This document shows, in pieces, positions 1-8,382 of a stretch of 64,000 nucleotides of DNA (positions within the stretch are counted from its first letter, which is position 1; each line of letters starts with the position of its first letter). A model generated the notes under the pieces. The model did not search any database and had not been told where the DNA came from. It was given only the letters and a program-made list of their open reading frames with translations. Location: NCBI GenBank assembly GCA_001897375.1, contig MKSU01000017.1, positions 110,147 to 174,146 of the forward strand, written 5' to 3'. The position numbers and the translations under genes were made by a program. Source of the DNA: Sphingomonas sp. 67-36. Lineage in GTDB: Bacteria > Pseudomonadota > Alphaproteobacteria > Sphingomonadales > Sphingomonadaceae.

Positions 1-1411
1 GCGCCTTCAGCCACTTGTGCATCTGCGCCGCGACGTCCTGCCCGTCGCGGATCGCCCACACCACGAGGCTCGCGCCGCGCACGATGTCGCCGGCGGCGAA
101 CACGCCGTCGAGGCTGGTCATCAGCGTCCTGCTGTCGACCAGCACCGTGCCCCAGCGCGTCACGCCCAGTTCCGGCGCGTTCCACAGCCGGGGCAGTTGC
201 TCCGCGTCGAAGCCCAGCGCCTTGATGACGAGATCGGCGGGGAAGGAAACCTCGTTGCCCGGATCGACCTCCGGCGCGCGGCGGCCGCTGGCGTCGGCCG
301 CGCCCAGCCGCATCCGGCTGGCGCGGACGCTCGTCACCGTGTCGCCGTCGAACGCGAGCGGGGCGGAGAGCCAGACGAACTCGACGCCTTCCTCCTCCGC
401 ATTGGCCACCTCGCGCTGGCTGCCCGGCATATTGGCGCGGTCGCGGCGATAGAGGCATTTCACGCTCCTCGCGCCCTGCCGGATCGCGGTGCGCACGCAA
501 TCCATCGCGGTGTCGCCGCCGCCGACCACCACGACATGCTTGCCGGCCGCGTCGAGGTTGCCGTCGTCGAACGCCGGCACCGTGTCGCCGAAGCCCTTGC
601 GGTTCGAGGCGGTGAGATAGTCGAGCGCCTCGACCACGCCCTTTGCGCCGTTGCCCGGCACATCGATCGCGCGGGCGCGATAGACGCCGGTCGCGATCAG
701 GATGGCGTCATGCCGGCGGCGCAATTCCGCCAGCGTCGCGTCGCGCCCGACCTCGAAGCCCTCGTGGAAGACGATGCCACCTTCGCGCAGCCGCTCGACG
801 CGCCGCATCACCACCGGCTTCTCCAGCTTGAAGCCGGGGATGCCATAGGTCAGCAGCCCGCCCGCGCGATCGTGGCGGTCATAGACGTGCACCTCATAGC
901 CGTCGCGGCGCAGATATTCCGCCGCCGCCAGCCCGGCCGGCCCAGCGCCGATCACGCCGACCGACTGGCCGCGCGCAGGACCGGGCCGGAGCGGCTCGAC
1001 CCAGCCTTCCTCCCACGCGGTATCGGTGATGAACTTCTCGACCGAGCCGATCGTCACCGCGCCGTGGCCGGAGAATTCGATCACGCAATTGCCCTCGCAC
1101 AGGCGGTCCTGCGGGCAGATGCGCCCGCAGATTTCCGGCATGGTCGAGGTGCTGTTGCTCAGTTCATAGGCTTCCTTGAGCCGGCCCTCGGCGGTCAGCC
1201 GCAGCCAGTCCGGGATATGGTTGTGGAGCGGGCAATGCACCGAGCAATAGGGCACCCCGCATTGCGAGCAGCGCGACGCCTGATCCCGCGCCGCCGGCAC
1301 CGCATAGCGATCCGCGATCTCACGAAAGTCCGCCGCGCGCTCGGCGGCGCTGCGCTTGCCCGGATAGGACTGCGCGTCCGTGACGAATCGAAGCATCTTC
1401 TCACCAGCCAT
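1..1411 (-). CDS. gltD: Glutamate synthase small subunit (C-terminus cut by window edge)
   Basis: Small subunit of NADPH-dependent glutamate synthase (GOGAT). It oxidises NADPH through FAD and passes electrons over iron-sulfur clusters to the large subunit, in the cytoplasm. The N-terminal cysteine cluster is visible (C48, C51, C56, C60), followed by a second cluster (CGRICPQ..CEGNC, near residue 93). A first dinucleotide-binding GAGPAG lies near residue 152 and a second Rossmann motif VVVGGGDTAMD further on. About 470 codons are visible and the family is about 480, so only the last few residues are missing. The start is the ATG at 1411, giving MAGEKMLRF, a usual GltD start. The large subunit is not in this window. 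Confidence 0.95.
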   Translation of the reverse strand, partial: MAGEKMLRFVTDAQSYPGKRSAAERAADFREIADRYAVPAARDQASRCSQCGVPYCSVHCPLHNHIPDWLRLTAEGRLKEAYELSNSTSTMPEICGRICPQDRLCEGNCVIEFSGHGAVTIGSVEKFITDTAWEEGWVEPLRPGPARGQSVGVIGAGPAGLAAAEYLRRDGYEVHVYDRHDRAGGLLTYGIPGFKLEKPVVMRRVERLREGGIVFHEGFEVGRDATLAELRRRHDAILIATGVYRARAIDVPGNGAKGVVEALDYLTASNRKGFGDTVPAFDDGNLDAAGKHVVVVGGGDTAMDCVRTAIRQGARSVKCLYRRDRANMPGSQREVANAEEEGVEFVWLSAPLAFDGDTVTSVRASRMRLGAADASGRRAPEVDPGNEVSFPADLVIKALGFDAEQLPRLWNAPELGVTRWGTVLVDSRTLMTSLDGVFAAGDIVRGASLVVWAIRDGQDVAAQMHKWLKA

Positions 1412-1544
1412 AAGCCCTCCGCCGCCCGCGTTCTCACAGGCGTGGCGAGACAACAAGGCAGTAATGCTGTCCTATATGGCCGATTCGGCGATCGGATGTC
1501 TCGAAATAAAGCTCAAGCGCCCATTTTTAATGGCCGATTCGGAC

Positions 1545-2354
1545 TTACCTCATCGCAAGCGCCGCCAGCGCGACGATTCCGGCGATGATCCGGTACCAGG
1601 CGAAGGGCTGGAAGCCGTGGCGCGTCACCACCCGCATGAACCAGCGCACCACCACCATCGCCACCACGAACGAGATGACGAAACCGATCGCGATCGAGTT
1701 GAGATGCGCGCCGCTCAATTCGTGCCGCGCCTTCCACAAGGTCAGCGCGGTGGCGCCGAGCATCGTCGGGATGGCGAGGAAGAAGCTGTATTCCGCCGCC
1801 GTCTCGCGGCCCACCCCCATCGAGCGAGCGCCCATGATCGTCGCGCCCGAGCGGCTGACGCCCGGAATCATGGCGAGGCATTGCACCACGCCGATGCCCA
1901 GCGCGGTACGCCATGTCATGCTCTCGACGGAATCGGTCCGCGCGGGCGGGGCGACGCGTTCGATGAACAGGATCGCGATCCCGCCGACGATCAGCGCGAT
2001 CGCCACCACCATCGGCGCGATCACCGGCGCCTCCAGCACCGCCTTGATCGCCTTGTAGGCGACCGCGCCGACCACCGCCGCCGGCAGGAAGCCGAGCAGC
2101 ACGTTGCGGGTGAAGGCGATCGCCTGCGGATCACGCCGCAGCAGGCCGTGCGCCACCCTCACGAAGCGCCGCCAGAACAGCACCACCACGGCGAGGATCG
2201 CGCCCAGCTGGATCACGATGTCGAACACCGCGTCCGCCTCCGGCAATCCCAGCAGCGCGCCGGCGAGGATGAGGTGCCCGGTCGAGGAGACGGGCAGGAA
2301 TTCGGTCACGCCCTCGACGATCCCGAGCAGGATCACGATCAGCAGGTCGTTCAT
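1545..2354 (-). CDS. uppP: Undecaprenyl-diphosphatase (UppP/BacA)
   Basis: Integral membrane phosphatase that recycles undecaprenyl pyrophosphate to the monophosphate lipid carrier for peptidoglycan and O-antigen synthesis; its overexpression is known to give bacitracin tolerance. The two BacA signatures are present: [14 protein letters not shown] (residues 14-27) and GVSRSGAT (165-172). Several hydrophobic helices span the 269 residues, the normal family length. It follows the epimerase gene (end 2394) on the same strand with a 39-bp gap, so the two are probably co-transcribed. Confidence 0.95.
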   Translation of the reverse strand: MNDLLIVILLGIVEGVTEFLPVSSTGHLILAGALLGLPEADAVFDIVIQLGAILAVVVLFWRRFVRVAHGLLRRDPQAIAFTRNVLLGFLPAAVVGAVAYKAIKAVLEAPVIAPMVVAIALIVGGIAILFIERVAPPARTDSVESMTWRTALGIGVVQCLAMIPGVSRSGATIMGARSMGVGRETAAEYSFFLAIPTMLGATALTLWKARHELSGAHLNSIAIGFVISFVVAMVVVRWFMRVVTRHGFQPFAWYRIIAGIVALAALAMR

Positions 2355-2393
2355 GGATGGTCCTCGGTCGGCGCCCGCGGGCGCGCGGGGGGA

Positions 2394-3332
2394 TCAGGCT
2401 TGCGCGGTCGTCACGGCGAAACGGCCGGCGCGGCGATAGCGCACCAGCCAGCCGGGCGCGACCGCCGCGAGCGGCGTCGGCGTCACGCCCAGCGCGGCCA
2501 GCCCCTCGGCGCCGGGCGCCACAACGGTGTCGCGCTGGAGCAGCTTCCACTGGTCGGCGGTGATCGGCGCGCCGGGCAGGAAGCCGAATGCGGCGATCGC
2601 CTGCCCCGCGATGTCGGGCAGCGCCGGCAACGCCGGGTCGCGGCCGATCGCGCGGGCGATCCAGCGGTGCAGTTCTAGCAGAGACAGCACGTCCGGCCCG
2701 CCGAGCTCATAGACATGGCCGCCGAAGCGATCCGGTGCGGCGAGCGCCGCGACCGTCGCCGCCGCGACATCGCCGACGAACACCGGCTGGAAACGGGTCT
2801 GCGCGCGCAGCACCGGGACGACCGGCGACATCGCGATCATGCCGGCGAAGCGGTTGATGAACCGATCCTCGCGGCCGAACACGGTCGCCGGGCGCAGGAT
2901 CGTGGCATCGGGGAAGGCGTTGCGCACCGCCGCCTCCGCTTCGCCCTTGGTGCTGGCGTAGCGCGACGGCGAATTAACGTCCGCCCCGATCGCGGAGAAA
3001 TGGACGAGCGATTCCACGCCGCTCGCCCGCGCCGCCTCCGCCACCGCGCGCGCGCCGTCGACATGGATGCGCTTGAGGTCGCCGGAGAAGCTGCCGGCGA
3101 GGTTCACCACATGCTGCGCGCCTTCCACCGCGCGGGCGACGGTGTCGGGTTTCGTCACGTCGGCGGCGACGAACTGCGTCTGGCCGAGCCCGCCGAGCGG
3201 CTTCAGGAACCATGCCTCGCGCGGATCGGGCTGCGCGACCCGCACCCGAGCGCCCGCCGCGAGCAGCGCCTGCGCCACGTAGCGGCCGATGAAACCCCCT
3301 CCGCCGACGAGCGTGACCAACCTGTCCTTCAT
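2394..3332 (-). CDS. NAD(P)-binding epimerase-like protein, complex I NDUFA9-subunit type
   Basis: Atypical short-chain dehydrogenase/epimerase related to the NDUFA9 accessory subunit of mitochondrial complex I. The glycine-rich nucleotide-binding loop (GGGGFIG) begins about eight residues after the chosen start. The family is common next to uppP in sphingomonads, but its reaction is not settled. I chose the ATG at 3332 (MKDRLVTLVGG) because homologues begin there and a GGACGG sits 7 nt upstream. An in-frame ATG at 3347 would add five residues. It is transcribed away from tRNA-Leu. Confidence 0.85.
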   Translation of the reverse strand: MKDRLVTLVGGGGFIGRYVAQALLAAGARVRVAQPDPREAWFLKPLGGLGQTQFVAADVTKPDTVARAVEGAQHVVNLAGSFSGDLKRIHVDGARAVAEAARASGVESLVHFSAIGADVNSPSRYASTKGEAEAAVRNAFPDATILRPATVFGREDRFINRFAGMIAMSPVVPVLRAQTRFQPVFVGDVAAATVAALAAPDRFGGHVYELGGPDVLSLLELHRWIARAIGRDPALPALPDIAGQAIAAFGFLPGAPITADQWKLLQRDTVVAPGAEGLAALGVTPTPLAAVAPGWLVRYRRAGRFAVTTAQA

Positions 3333-3436
3333 GCGCGAGCCGTCCAAATGCGATTTTCGATGTGCCGCGCCTACCCCTGTCGCAGCCCGGTTGACAAGGC
3401 CACGCCGCGTCCACTAGAGGCGCCGGCCTACCCCGT

Positions 3437-3523
3437 GCCCAGATGGCGGAATTGGTAGACGCACCAGCTTCAGGTGCTGGCGCTCGCAAGGGCGTGGAGG
3501 TTCGAGTCCTCTTCTGGGCACCA
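3437..3523 (+). tRNA. tRNA-Leu (anticodon CAG)
   Basis: 87-nt tRNA with encoded CCA. The acceptor arms GCCCAGA (3437-3443) and TCTGGGC (3513-3519) pair fully. The anticodon stem-loop reads CCAGCTTCAGGTGCTGG with CAG at the anticodon, the long variable arm typical of leucine tRNAs is present, and the T arm is GAGGTTCGAGTCCTC. Its 3' end is the insertion site of the island that follows: the last 17 bases recur, minus one G, at 17816-17831. Confidence 0.97.
3507..3523 (+). repeat. attL: tRNA-Leu 3' end
   Basis: 17 bases TCCTCTTCTGGGCACCA form the end of the tRNA and match attR at 17816-17831 except for one missing G. Similarity continues to the right. A 28-base block at 3551-3578, containing GTCCAGCAAGCGGCTGG, recurs at 17858-17885 with two mismatches and at the same distance from the core (to within one base). 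Confidence 0.8.
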
Positions 3524-3697
3524 TTTGTTCTCCCTAGCAGCGTCCGGGGACGTCCAGCAAGCGGCTGGTTTCAAAGCACAATTTCATCGACAATCGCTGG
3601 TAACCGTCCGGGTTGATCCAGTGGATTCCAGCAGAAGATACACAAAACGTGTCTCTTCCTGTGTCTGCTGGATCGACCCGGAAAATCCGGGAAAACG

Positions 3698-4975
3698 ATG
3701 ATGCTGACTCAACTCCAAATCACCGCCGCGAAACCAAAGGCCAAACCCTACACCCTCGCTGATGGGCAAGGGCTGGCTCTTTTTGTACAGCCGTCAGGGG
3801 CGAAACTCTGGCGCTTCCGGTACCGATACGGCGGCACGGCCAAGACACTGCACATAGGGCCTTGGCCGACTGTCTCCCTCGCCGACGCCCGCGAGAAATG
3901 TCGCGAGGCTAGAAAGGCCATCGCCGCCGGACAAGACCCTGTCCTTGAGAAGAAGCGGGCAAAGGTCACCGCGAAGTTCGCCGTGGCAACGAGCTTCAAG
4001 GAAGTCGCGCTCGAGTGGATCGCGAAATGCGAGCGCGAAGGACGGGCCGAGGTTACCATCGACAAGATTCGCTGGCTGCTTGGTATGGCATACCCACTGA
4101 TCGGCTCCCACCCGATCAACGCCATCACTCCGACCGAGGCGCTGGCGGTGTTGCGCAAGGTCGAGACAAAGGGCCGCTACGAAAGCGCCCGACGGATGCG
4201 GAGCGTCCTAAGTCGAGTGTTTCGGTATGGCATTGCCACTGCTCGCTGCGACCGCGATGTTGCTGCCGATTTGCGTGGCGCACTGACGACTCCGAGAACC
4301 TCGCACCACGCCGCAATCACCGATCCGATCGAGGTCGGAGTCCTTCTGAAGTCGATCGATGATTATCCCGGGCAGGACGTCACCCGCATGGCTCTGCGGT
4401 TATCCCCGCACCTGTTTGTCCGTCCGGGCGAGCTTCGGCAGGCAGAATGGTCCGAGATCGACGTCGACAAGGGAATCTGGTGCATCCCTGTCGAGAAGAT
4501 GAAGATGCGCCGTGCCCATAGGGTACCGTTGTCGCGCCAGGCGCTAGCGATCATCGAGGAACTTCGCGAACTCACCGGGCAACGCCAACATCTCTTCCCA
4601 TGCATGGGCAGTCCCAGGCGACCGATGTCTGAGAATGGCGTGAACCAGGCGCTGCGAAGAATGGGATACGAGGGTAGCGAAATGACGGCGCATGGCTTCC
4701 GGGCAATGGCCGCAACGCTGCTCAATGAAATGGGTCGATGGAATCCCGATGCGATCGAACGGCAGCTTGCCCACCAAGAGGCATCATCCGTGCGGCGCGC
4801 CTATGCCCGCGGCGAATATTGGGACGAACGAGTGCTGATGATGCAGCACTGGTCGGACTATCTCGACAAGTTGCGCGAGGCTGCAGAAGGCCCTCGACCC
4901 GCGGCTCCTGTGCGTAAGAAGCCTAAATTGCAAAGATCGAAGGCGGGGCGGCCGCGCGGTCGCCCAAGGAGGTAG
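3698..4975 (+). CDS. Tyrosine recombinase / integrase (P4 type, DUF4102 N-terminus)
   Basis: Site-specific recombinase expected to integrate and excise the island at tRNA-Leu. The N-terminal DUF4102 domain (residues 1-85, ADGQGLALFVQPSGAKLWRFRY) is followed by a SAM-like core-binding domain and the catalytic domain. Catalytic residues are in place: R242 in VRPGELRQAEW, H332xxR335 in HGFRAM, H359 in LAHQ, and Y369 in RRAYARGEYW. The 425-residue length is normal. The basic tail (KKPKLQRSKAGRPRGRPRR) probably helps DNA binding. The gene starts 174 bp after the tRNA, the standard arrangement. It looks intact. Confidence 0.95.
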   Translation: MMLTQLQITAAKPKAKPYTLADGQGLALFVQPSGAKLWRFRYRYGGTAKTLHIGPWPTVSLADAREKCREARKAIAAGQDPVLEKKRAKVTAKFAVATSFKEVALEWIAKCEREGRAEVTIDKIRWLLGMAYPLIGSHPINAITPTEALAVLRKVETKGRYESARRMRSVLSRVFRYGIATARCDRDVAADLRGALTTPRTSHHAAITDPIEVGVLLKSIDDYPGQDVTRMALRLSPHLFVRPGELRQAEWSEIDVDKGIWCIPVEKMKMRRAHRVPLSRQALAIIEELRELTGQRQHLFPCMGSPRRPMSENGVNQALRRMGYEGSEMTAHGFRAMAATLLNEMGRWNPDAIERQLAHQEASSVRRAYARGEYWDERVLMMQHWSDYLDKLREAAEGPRPAAPVRKKPKLQRSKAGRPRGRPRR

Positions 4976-4981
4976 GGCGCG

Positions 4982-5022
4982 TACCCTGCGGGACATAGGT
5001 CCGATCTATATCCCGCAGGGTA
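4982..5022. terminator. Perfect 12-bp inverted repeat between convergent integrase and HTH genes
   Basis: TACCCTGCGGGA (4982-4993) and TCCCGCAGGGTA (5011-5022) are perfectly complementary around a 17-nt loop. The element lies between the integrase stop (4975) and the stop of the convergent HTH gene (5035), so it could terminate both transcripts. No clear T-run follows on either strand, so it may instead be a protein-binding palindrome. Confidence 0.5.
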
Positions 5023-5034
5023 ATCTTGTCCGCT

Positions 5035-5280
5035 TCATCTCTGAGTGGCGCGGCTGCCGGTCGTCAGCGCCTTCAGGCTTTCAAACTGGATAAGTGTTAC
5101 CCTGCCGACTTTGACCGTCTCCAGATCACCTGACTGGATTAGTTCATATATCCGGGACCGACTTAACCCCGTGATCCGCACCGCGGTCGCTATCCGGACG
5201 GTGAGCGGCTCAATCTTCTTTTCCCAGCCCCGCTCAATCATCTTCACCTCGACCGTCGGCGCCAGAACCCACTGACGCAT
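5035..5280 (-). CDS. Small excisionase-like HTH protein
   Basis: 81-residue protein with a MerR/excisionase-type helix-turn-helix: VRIATAVRITGLSRSRIYELIQ, then the wing GDLETVKVGRVTLI (about residues 28-65). In integrated elements such proteins act as recombination directionality factors or local repressors. It is convergent with the integrase, which fits an excision or control role, but the function is inferred from fold and place only. An alternative start at M14 (5241) has a GAGGTG upstream. Confidence 0.7.
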   Translation of the reverse strand: MRQWVLAPTVEVKMIERGWEKKIEPLTVRIATAVRITGLSRSRIYELIQSGDLETVKVGRVTLIQFESLKALTTGSRATQR

Positions 5281-5611
5281 GGCTGTGACGACGAGTTTGG
5301 CCGAGAAATCACGAGCTGGTTAGTCACTGTTCGAGGACGCGGAGTACCTTTCCAAGGTCATTCAGAATCTTGGTGCGCCCTGATTACCCCGACCGACAAA
5401 ACGACTGGTTTGTGATGGCCGCCCACCGCCTTCGACGGTTACGATCTCGCCGGTTCGATAGGGACCGATAAGGACCGTTTAGGACTTACTGAGTGTATCG
5501 AGGGTTCGAATCCCTCCCGCACAGCCGCTGTGCTGGCCATCCGACGCAGGGTGTTAAACCGCTGATTTAGAAGAAATTTCTGTTCTACGGCAGGGTGAGA
5601 CTTGAGACACG
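5281..5611. other. Non-coding 331-bp stretch with tRNA-Ser-like fragment and phased repeats
   Basis: I see no credible gene here. The stretch holds three GGAC-type repeats spaced exactly 10 bp apart (GGACCG at 5462 and 5472, GGACT at 5482), followed by a tRNA 3'-end-like segment (5495-5527, separate entry). The short minus-strand reading frame across it (5439-5645) reflects only the conserved T-arm sequence. Confidence 0.55.
5495..5527 (+). repeat. tRNA-Ser-like 3' fragment, probable att-site remnant
   Basis: The sequence contains a perfect T arm (GAGGG TTCGAAT CCCTC, 5500-5516) followed by CCGCACAGCC, resembling the 3' end of a bacterial serine tRNA. There is no matching 5' half or anticodon arm upstream, so it is not a functional tRNA. 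Such 3' copies are typical of attachment sites carried by integrases that target tRNA genes. The resident integrase targets tRNA-Leu, so this would belong to a different element. Confidence 0.55.
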
Positions 5612-6070
5612 TTACTGCCCTCCGCCTTTGATGCTCGCAATCCAAGCGATGACCTCGCCCTCACTCCATCGCGCGGCCCCGGGCGAAGGCTTATAAGGAG
5701 CCGGAAATCGGCCTTCCTGGATCATCCGGTAAACCATCGATTTGCCAACGCCAACAAGGCGGCAAACCTCCTTCAATTGGATGAACCTCTCTGCCGGTTC
5801 TCCGAAGGCATTGAACTCACCGCCTTTTGCAAGCTGACGGCCCGGCTGCGTTGCTACGAAAGGGCTGCGCTTCGGTACGAACACCCCGTCGCTCGCGAGA
5901 AATTCCGATACAATGGCCGGGATCAAGTCCTCAATGGTTATACTCTCTCCGTAGCAATCCAGATATAGTTCTGCGTATTTGTCGAGCGCTCCTCGGAGAT
6001 CGCCGGTCAAGCCGATGGTTATTTCACTCGCTCGTACATCAACCTGTTTTGGCAGTTTCAATTGCGGCAT
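5612..6070 (-). CDS. DUF2274-like / AlpA-type HTH fusion regulator
   Basis: 152-residue protein in two parts. Residues 1-75 (MPQLKLPKQVDVRASEITIG... to ..ASDGVFVPKRSP) resemble DUF2274, a domain usually encoded alone beside trbI in conjugation clusters. Residues 95-148 form an AlpA/excisionase-type HTH: LKEVCRLVGVGKSMVYRMIQ, then GRFPAPYKPSPGAARWSEGE. AlpA-like proteins activate integrase or excision genes of prophages and islands. The fusion suggests a regulator that couples a transfer-related module to DNA binding; that is inference. No trb gene is nearby. Confidence 0.65.
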   Translation of the reverse strand: MPQLKLPKQVDVRASEITIGLTGDLRGALDKYAELYLDCYGESITIEDLIPAIVSEFLASDGVFVPKRSPFVATQPGRQLAKGGEFNAFGEPAERFIQLKEVCRLVGVGKSMVYRMIQEGRFPAPYKPSPGAARWSEGEVIAWIASIKGGGQ

Positions 6071-6361
6071 CGGATTTGCCCCGCCCTTAAGGATCGCTCA
6101 ATGTCGCGATCGAAGGCACGGTTCGATGCGGCAAACTTAAACGCTGAGCAGCGCACCAGGATTTTTGGCTTCGGCGACCGATTACCGATATGCCAGAATT
6201 CACCTTAGGGTTTTAGAGTCTTTTCGGGGCCGCCGAGTATCACTTCAGGGACAAGCGCTGCAAACTTGGGCGCCTCTAACTGCAGCGATTAGGTACGCTC
6301 AATCCCCTATATAGCGTCTGCAATTGGGTCGTGAACGGACTGCAACTTTCAGGCCGCTGAG
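6071..6361. other. Non-coding gap between DUF2274/AlpA gene and qatD
   Basis: About 290 bp, more AT-rich than the chromosome, lying upstream of the DUF2274-AlpA gene and downstream of qatD (both minus strand). It should hold the promoter of the AlpA-type gene and the end of the qat transcript. I see no strong hairpin, repeat or conserved coding fragment in it. Confidence 0.4.
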
Positions 6362-7105
6362 CTAGCGCGACGCCGCACGATACGATGCCAACTGCTTTAG
6401 GTTGTCTCGTATGCGCGAAGCAAGTTCGCTACGGCCTATGCCACTGATCATCTCCAGATCTGTCAGGCAGTCATATGCCTGCCATGGCATCAGCGGGGAA
6501 TCTCCATCCCGCGCAAAAGGTGCGTCGGTTTCGGTCAGCATCCGGTCCAATGGCATGGCCGCTGCCAGCTCGCGCCCCCTCCGGGAGCGCAGCATTGCCG
6601 GTCCGACCGAAAACCAGCACCCGAGCTGGGCCGCTCGTTCCAGTTCTTTCATCGTGCCGCTGAACCAATGAAGGATCGGTGTTCCGGCATCAGCTTGGCG
6701 CTCTAGCGCGTCAAGCACCGCAGTCGCAGCTCCGCGGGAATGGATCGTCATGACGCGCCCACCTAGCATCGCGCATTCGGTGAGTATCCGATCGAAGACC
6801 GCTTTTTGCAGCTCAAGCGAGTCCCTATGCGGCGGGCTTCCGTCAATCCCGATCTCGCCCACATATCGAGCTCCTGGGAGGAGGCCACATAGCAGGGGAA
6901 CTTCCTGATGGCGCTGTGCGACAAGTTCCGGATGCAGGCCGAGAGCGACACGCACGCGCCTGCGATCACCGACCAACTTCTTCGTTCCACGCCAAGCCTT
7001 CGGCGTCGTCGTGACCGCCAGCACATAGGTTCCTCTCGCATCGACTTCATCGAGGACGGCCTGAGGGTCAGGGAAAAGATCAATATGACAGTGGAAATCA
7101 ATCAA
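6362..7105 (-). CDS. qatD: QatD: TatD-family nuclease of the Qat defence system
   Basis: Metal-dependent hydrolase of the TatD DNase family, fourth component of the Qat anti-phage system. All expected metal ligands are visible: H5 and H7 (DFHCH), E84 (VGEIGID), H122 (IHSRGA), H146 (LHWFSG) and D194 (TETDAPF). The 247-residue length is normal. Its ATG overlaps the qatC stop by four bases (ATGA, 7102-7105), showing translational coupling. Within Qat it is presumed to act on nucleic acid; its exact substrate there is not established. Confidence 0.92.
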   Translation of the reverse strand: MIDFHCHIDLFPDPQAVLDEVDARGTYVLAVTTTPKAWRGTKKLVGDRRRVRVALGLHPELVAQRHQEVPLLCGLLPGARYVGEIGIDGSPPHRDSLELQKAVFDRILTECAMLGGRVMTIHSRGAATAVLDALERQADAGTPILHWFSGTMKELERAAQLGCWFSVGPAMLRSRRGRELAAAMPLDRMLTETDAPFARDGDSPLMPWQAYDCLTDLEMISGIGRSELASRIRDNLKQLASYRAASR

Positions 7106-8382
7106 GTGACACCGAGGTGGGCGTGGAGCGTGGAGAGTTCTGCGATGCCACGCCGGACAACCTCACGATAGGGGGCAACGTCACCGAGCATTCGCGCATT
7201 CATTGCGCCGCCGATCAGCTCGTCGACGCCATGTCGGCGCACTGTTTCAATGGCCATGGCCACGGATCGAACGTCATCGAACCGGGCATGCCGCACATCA
7301 TCCTGGCCCAACGGTCCGTATTTGTAGCCGTCGGTGGTATCGTCGTTCTGGCCCCACGCGAGATACGCGCCACGTCGCACCTGACAGGGTACGCAGCGAC
7401 CGCAATGCTGGAAGCCCGTGCGAGAATAGCGCCCGCAGCTGGTCGAATCGTTGACCAGTTGAGCCAGAAGGGCTTGGTCCGTACACCCCGAGAGCATTTC
7501 ACCCTTCGTGCTGTGCACATAGGGGTTGTTCAAGCGAACCCGCAAGCCGGCCGCGTCGAGTGTCTCCTGAATGAGGCGCAGGAAATATGGGTGCGTCGTG
7601 CGCGTGCTGAGGCTCCCGGTGCGCAGAGGAGTTAGCGGCACGTTCTGGCTGATGAAGCCATTTTCGGGGATGCGCAGTTCGACCTCATCACCATCGTGAT
7701 GTCGCCGAAGGCAGGTTGCTGCCAGCACGCCGAAGCCGAGGAAGGCAATCGAGCGTGCGCGTTGGGATCGCTCTGATGTCCCGGGTGGTCGCGCATGGTG
7801 GTTGAGCTGAAGATGCAGGCTTTGGCGCGCGATGGTCTCAGCGAACATCTTCTGGTCCGCAGTATCGCCTTTGGCCATCTGGCTGACGAACAAAGGTTTG
7901 CGTCCCTCTCTGACGACATCGATTGCGCCAATCAGGCTATCCATGCCGCCCGACAGCAAACAGACTATGTCCTCATTGCGCAATCGCATCGGATCGCTGG
8001 TCGTTGGAACGGCACCGTCTCCAATGAAGTGTAGCTCCCAAATGTCTCCGGAAAGAAAGCGGAGCGCCTGAGTAACGCGGCCGCGCTGCGAGTTCCAGAA
8101 ATCTGGCGAGGAGACGGCAACCGTCAGTGCGATTTCACGCGTCCATCCATCTGGGCTGCGCTCGCGCGATACCGCCTCGTCGGCAGCGACCACGGCCATC
8201 GCGAACGAGGCGAAGTCCCAAGCGTCGATTGATGGCCGGAGGCCAAGCCGGCGGACACGTCCGGGCACTAGGTTGCCGACACGCCCGCGTCCCGCGAGAC
8301 GCGATCGGGAATACATATCGAAGCGCAGATCGGTCCCGGCCTGATCCGGGAGATCCTCGGGAAGACATGCGACTCTAATCAC
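7102..8382 (-). CDS. qatC: QatC: QueC-like ATP pyrophosphatase of the Qat system
   Basis: Homologue of 7-cyano-7-deazaguanine synthase (QueC) in the defence-specific QatC form. A PP-loop SGGMDS is at residues 144-149 and the QueC-type zinc cysteines are at C316, C327, C330 and C333 (CGRC.PC). About 135 residues precede the PP-loop; housekeeping QueC lacks these. QatC is thought to make or install a deazaguanine-type modification, possibly on protein or nucleic acid; this is not shown here. The gene is coupled at both ends by four-base overlaps (with qatB at 8379-8382, with qatD at 7102-7105). No other queuosine gene lies nearby. Confidence 0.92.
   Translation of the reverse strand: MIRVACLPEDLPDQAGTDLRFDMYSRSRLAGRGRVGNLVPGRVRRLGLRPSIDAWDFASFAMAVVAADEAVSRERSPDGWTREIALTVAVSSPDFWNSQRGRVTQALRFLSGDIWELHFIGDGAVPTTSDPMRLRNEDIVCLLSGGMDSLIGAIDVVREGRKPLFVSQMAKGDTADQKMFAETIARQSLHLQLNHHARPPGTSERSQRARSIAFLGFGVLAATCLRRHHDGDEVELRIPENGFISQNVPLTPLRTGSLSTRTTHPYFLRLIQETLDAAGLRVRLNNPYVHSTKGEMLSGCTDQALLAQLVNDSTSCGRYSRTGFQHCGRCVPCQVRRGAYLAWGQNDDTTDGYKYGPLGQDDVRHARFDDVRSVAMAIETVRRHGVDELIGGAMNARMLGDVAPYREVVRRGIAELSTLHAHLGVT

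Noticed and set aside
17-1588. 523-codon plus-strand frame across gltD
   Set aside because: gltD on the minus strand shows iron-sulfur cysteines and two Rossmann motifs; the plus frame is a shadow.
5439-5645. 68-codon minus-strand frame containing VREGFEPSIH
   Set aside because: That peptide is a well-known artefact of translating tRNA T-arm sequence; the region is better read as a tRNA-Ser-like fragment.
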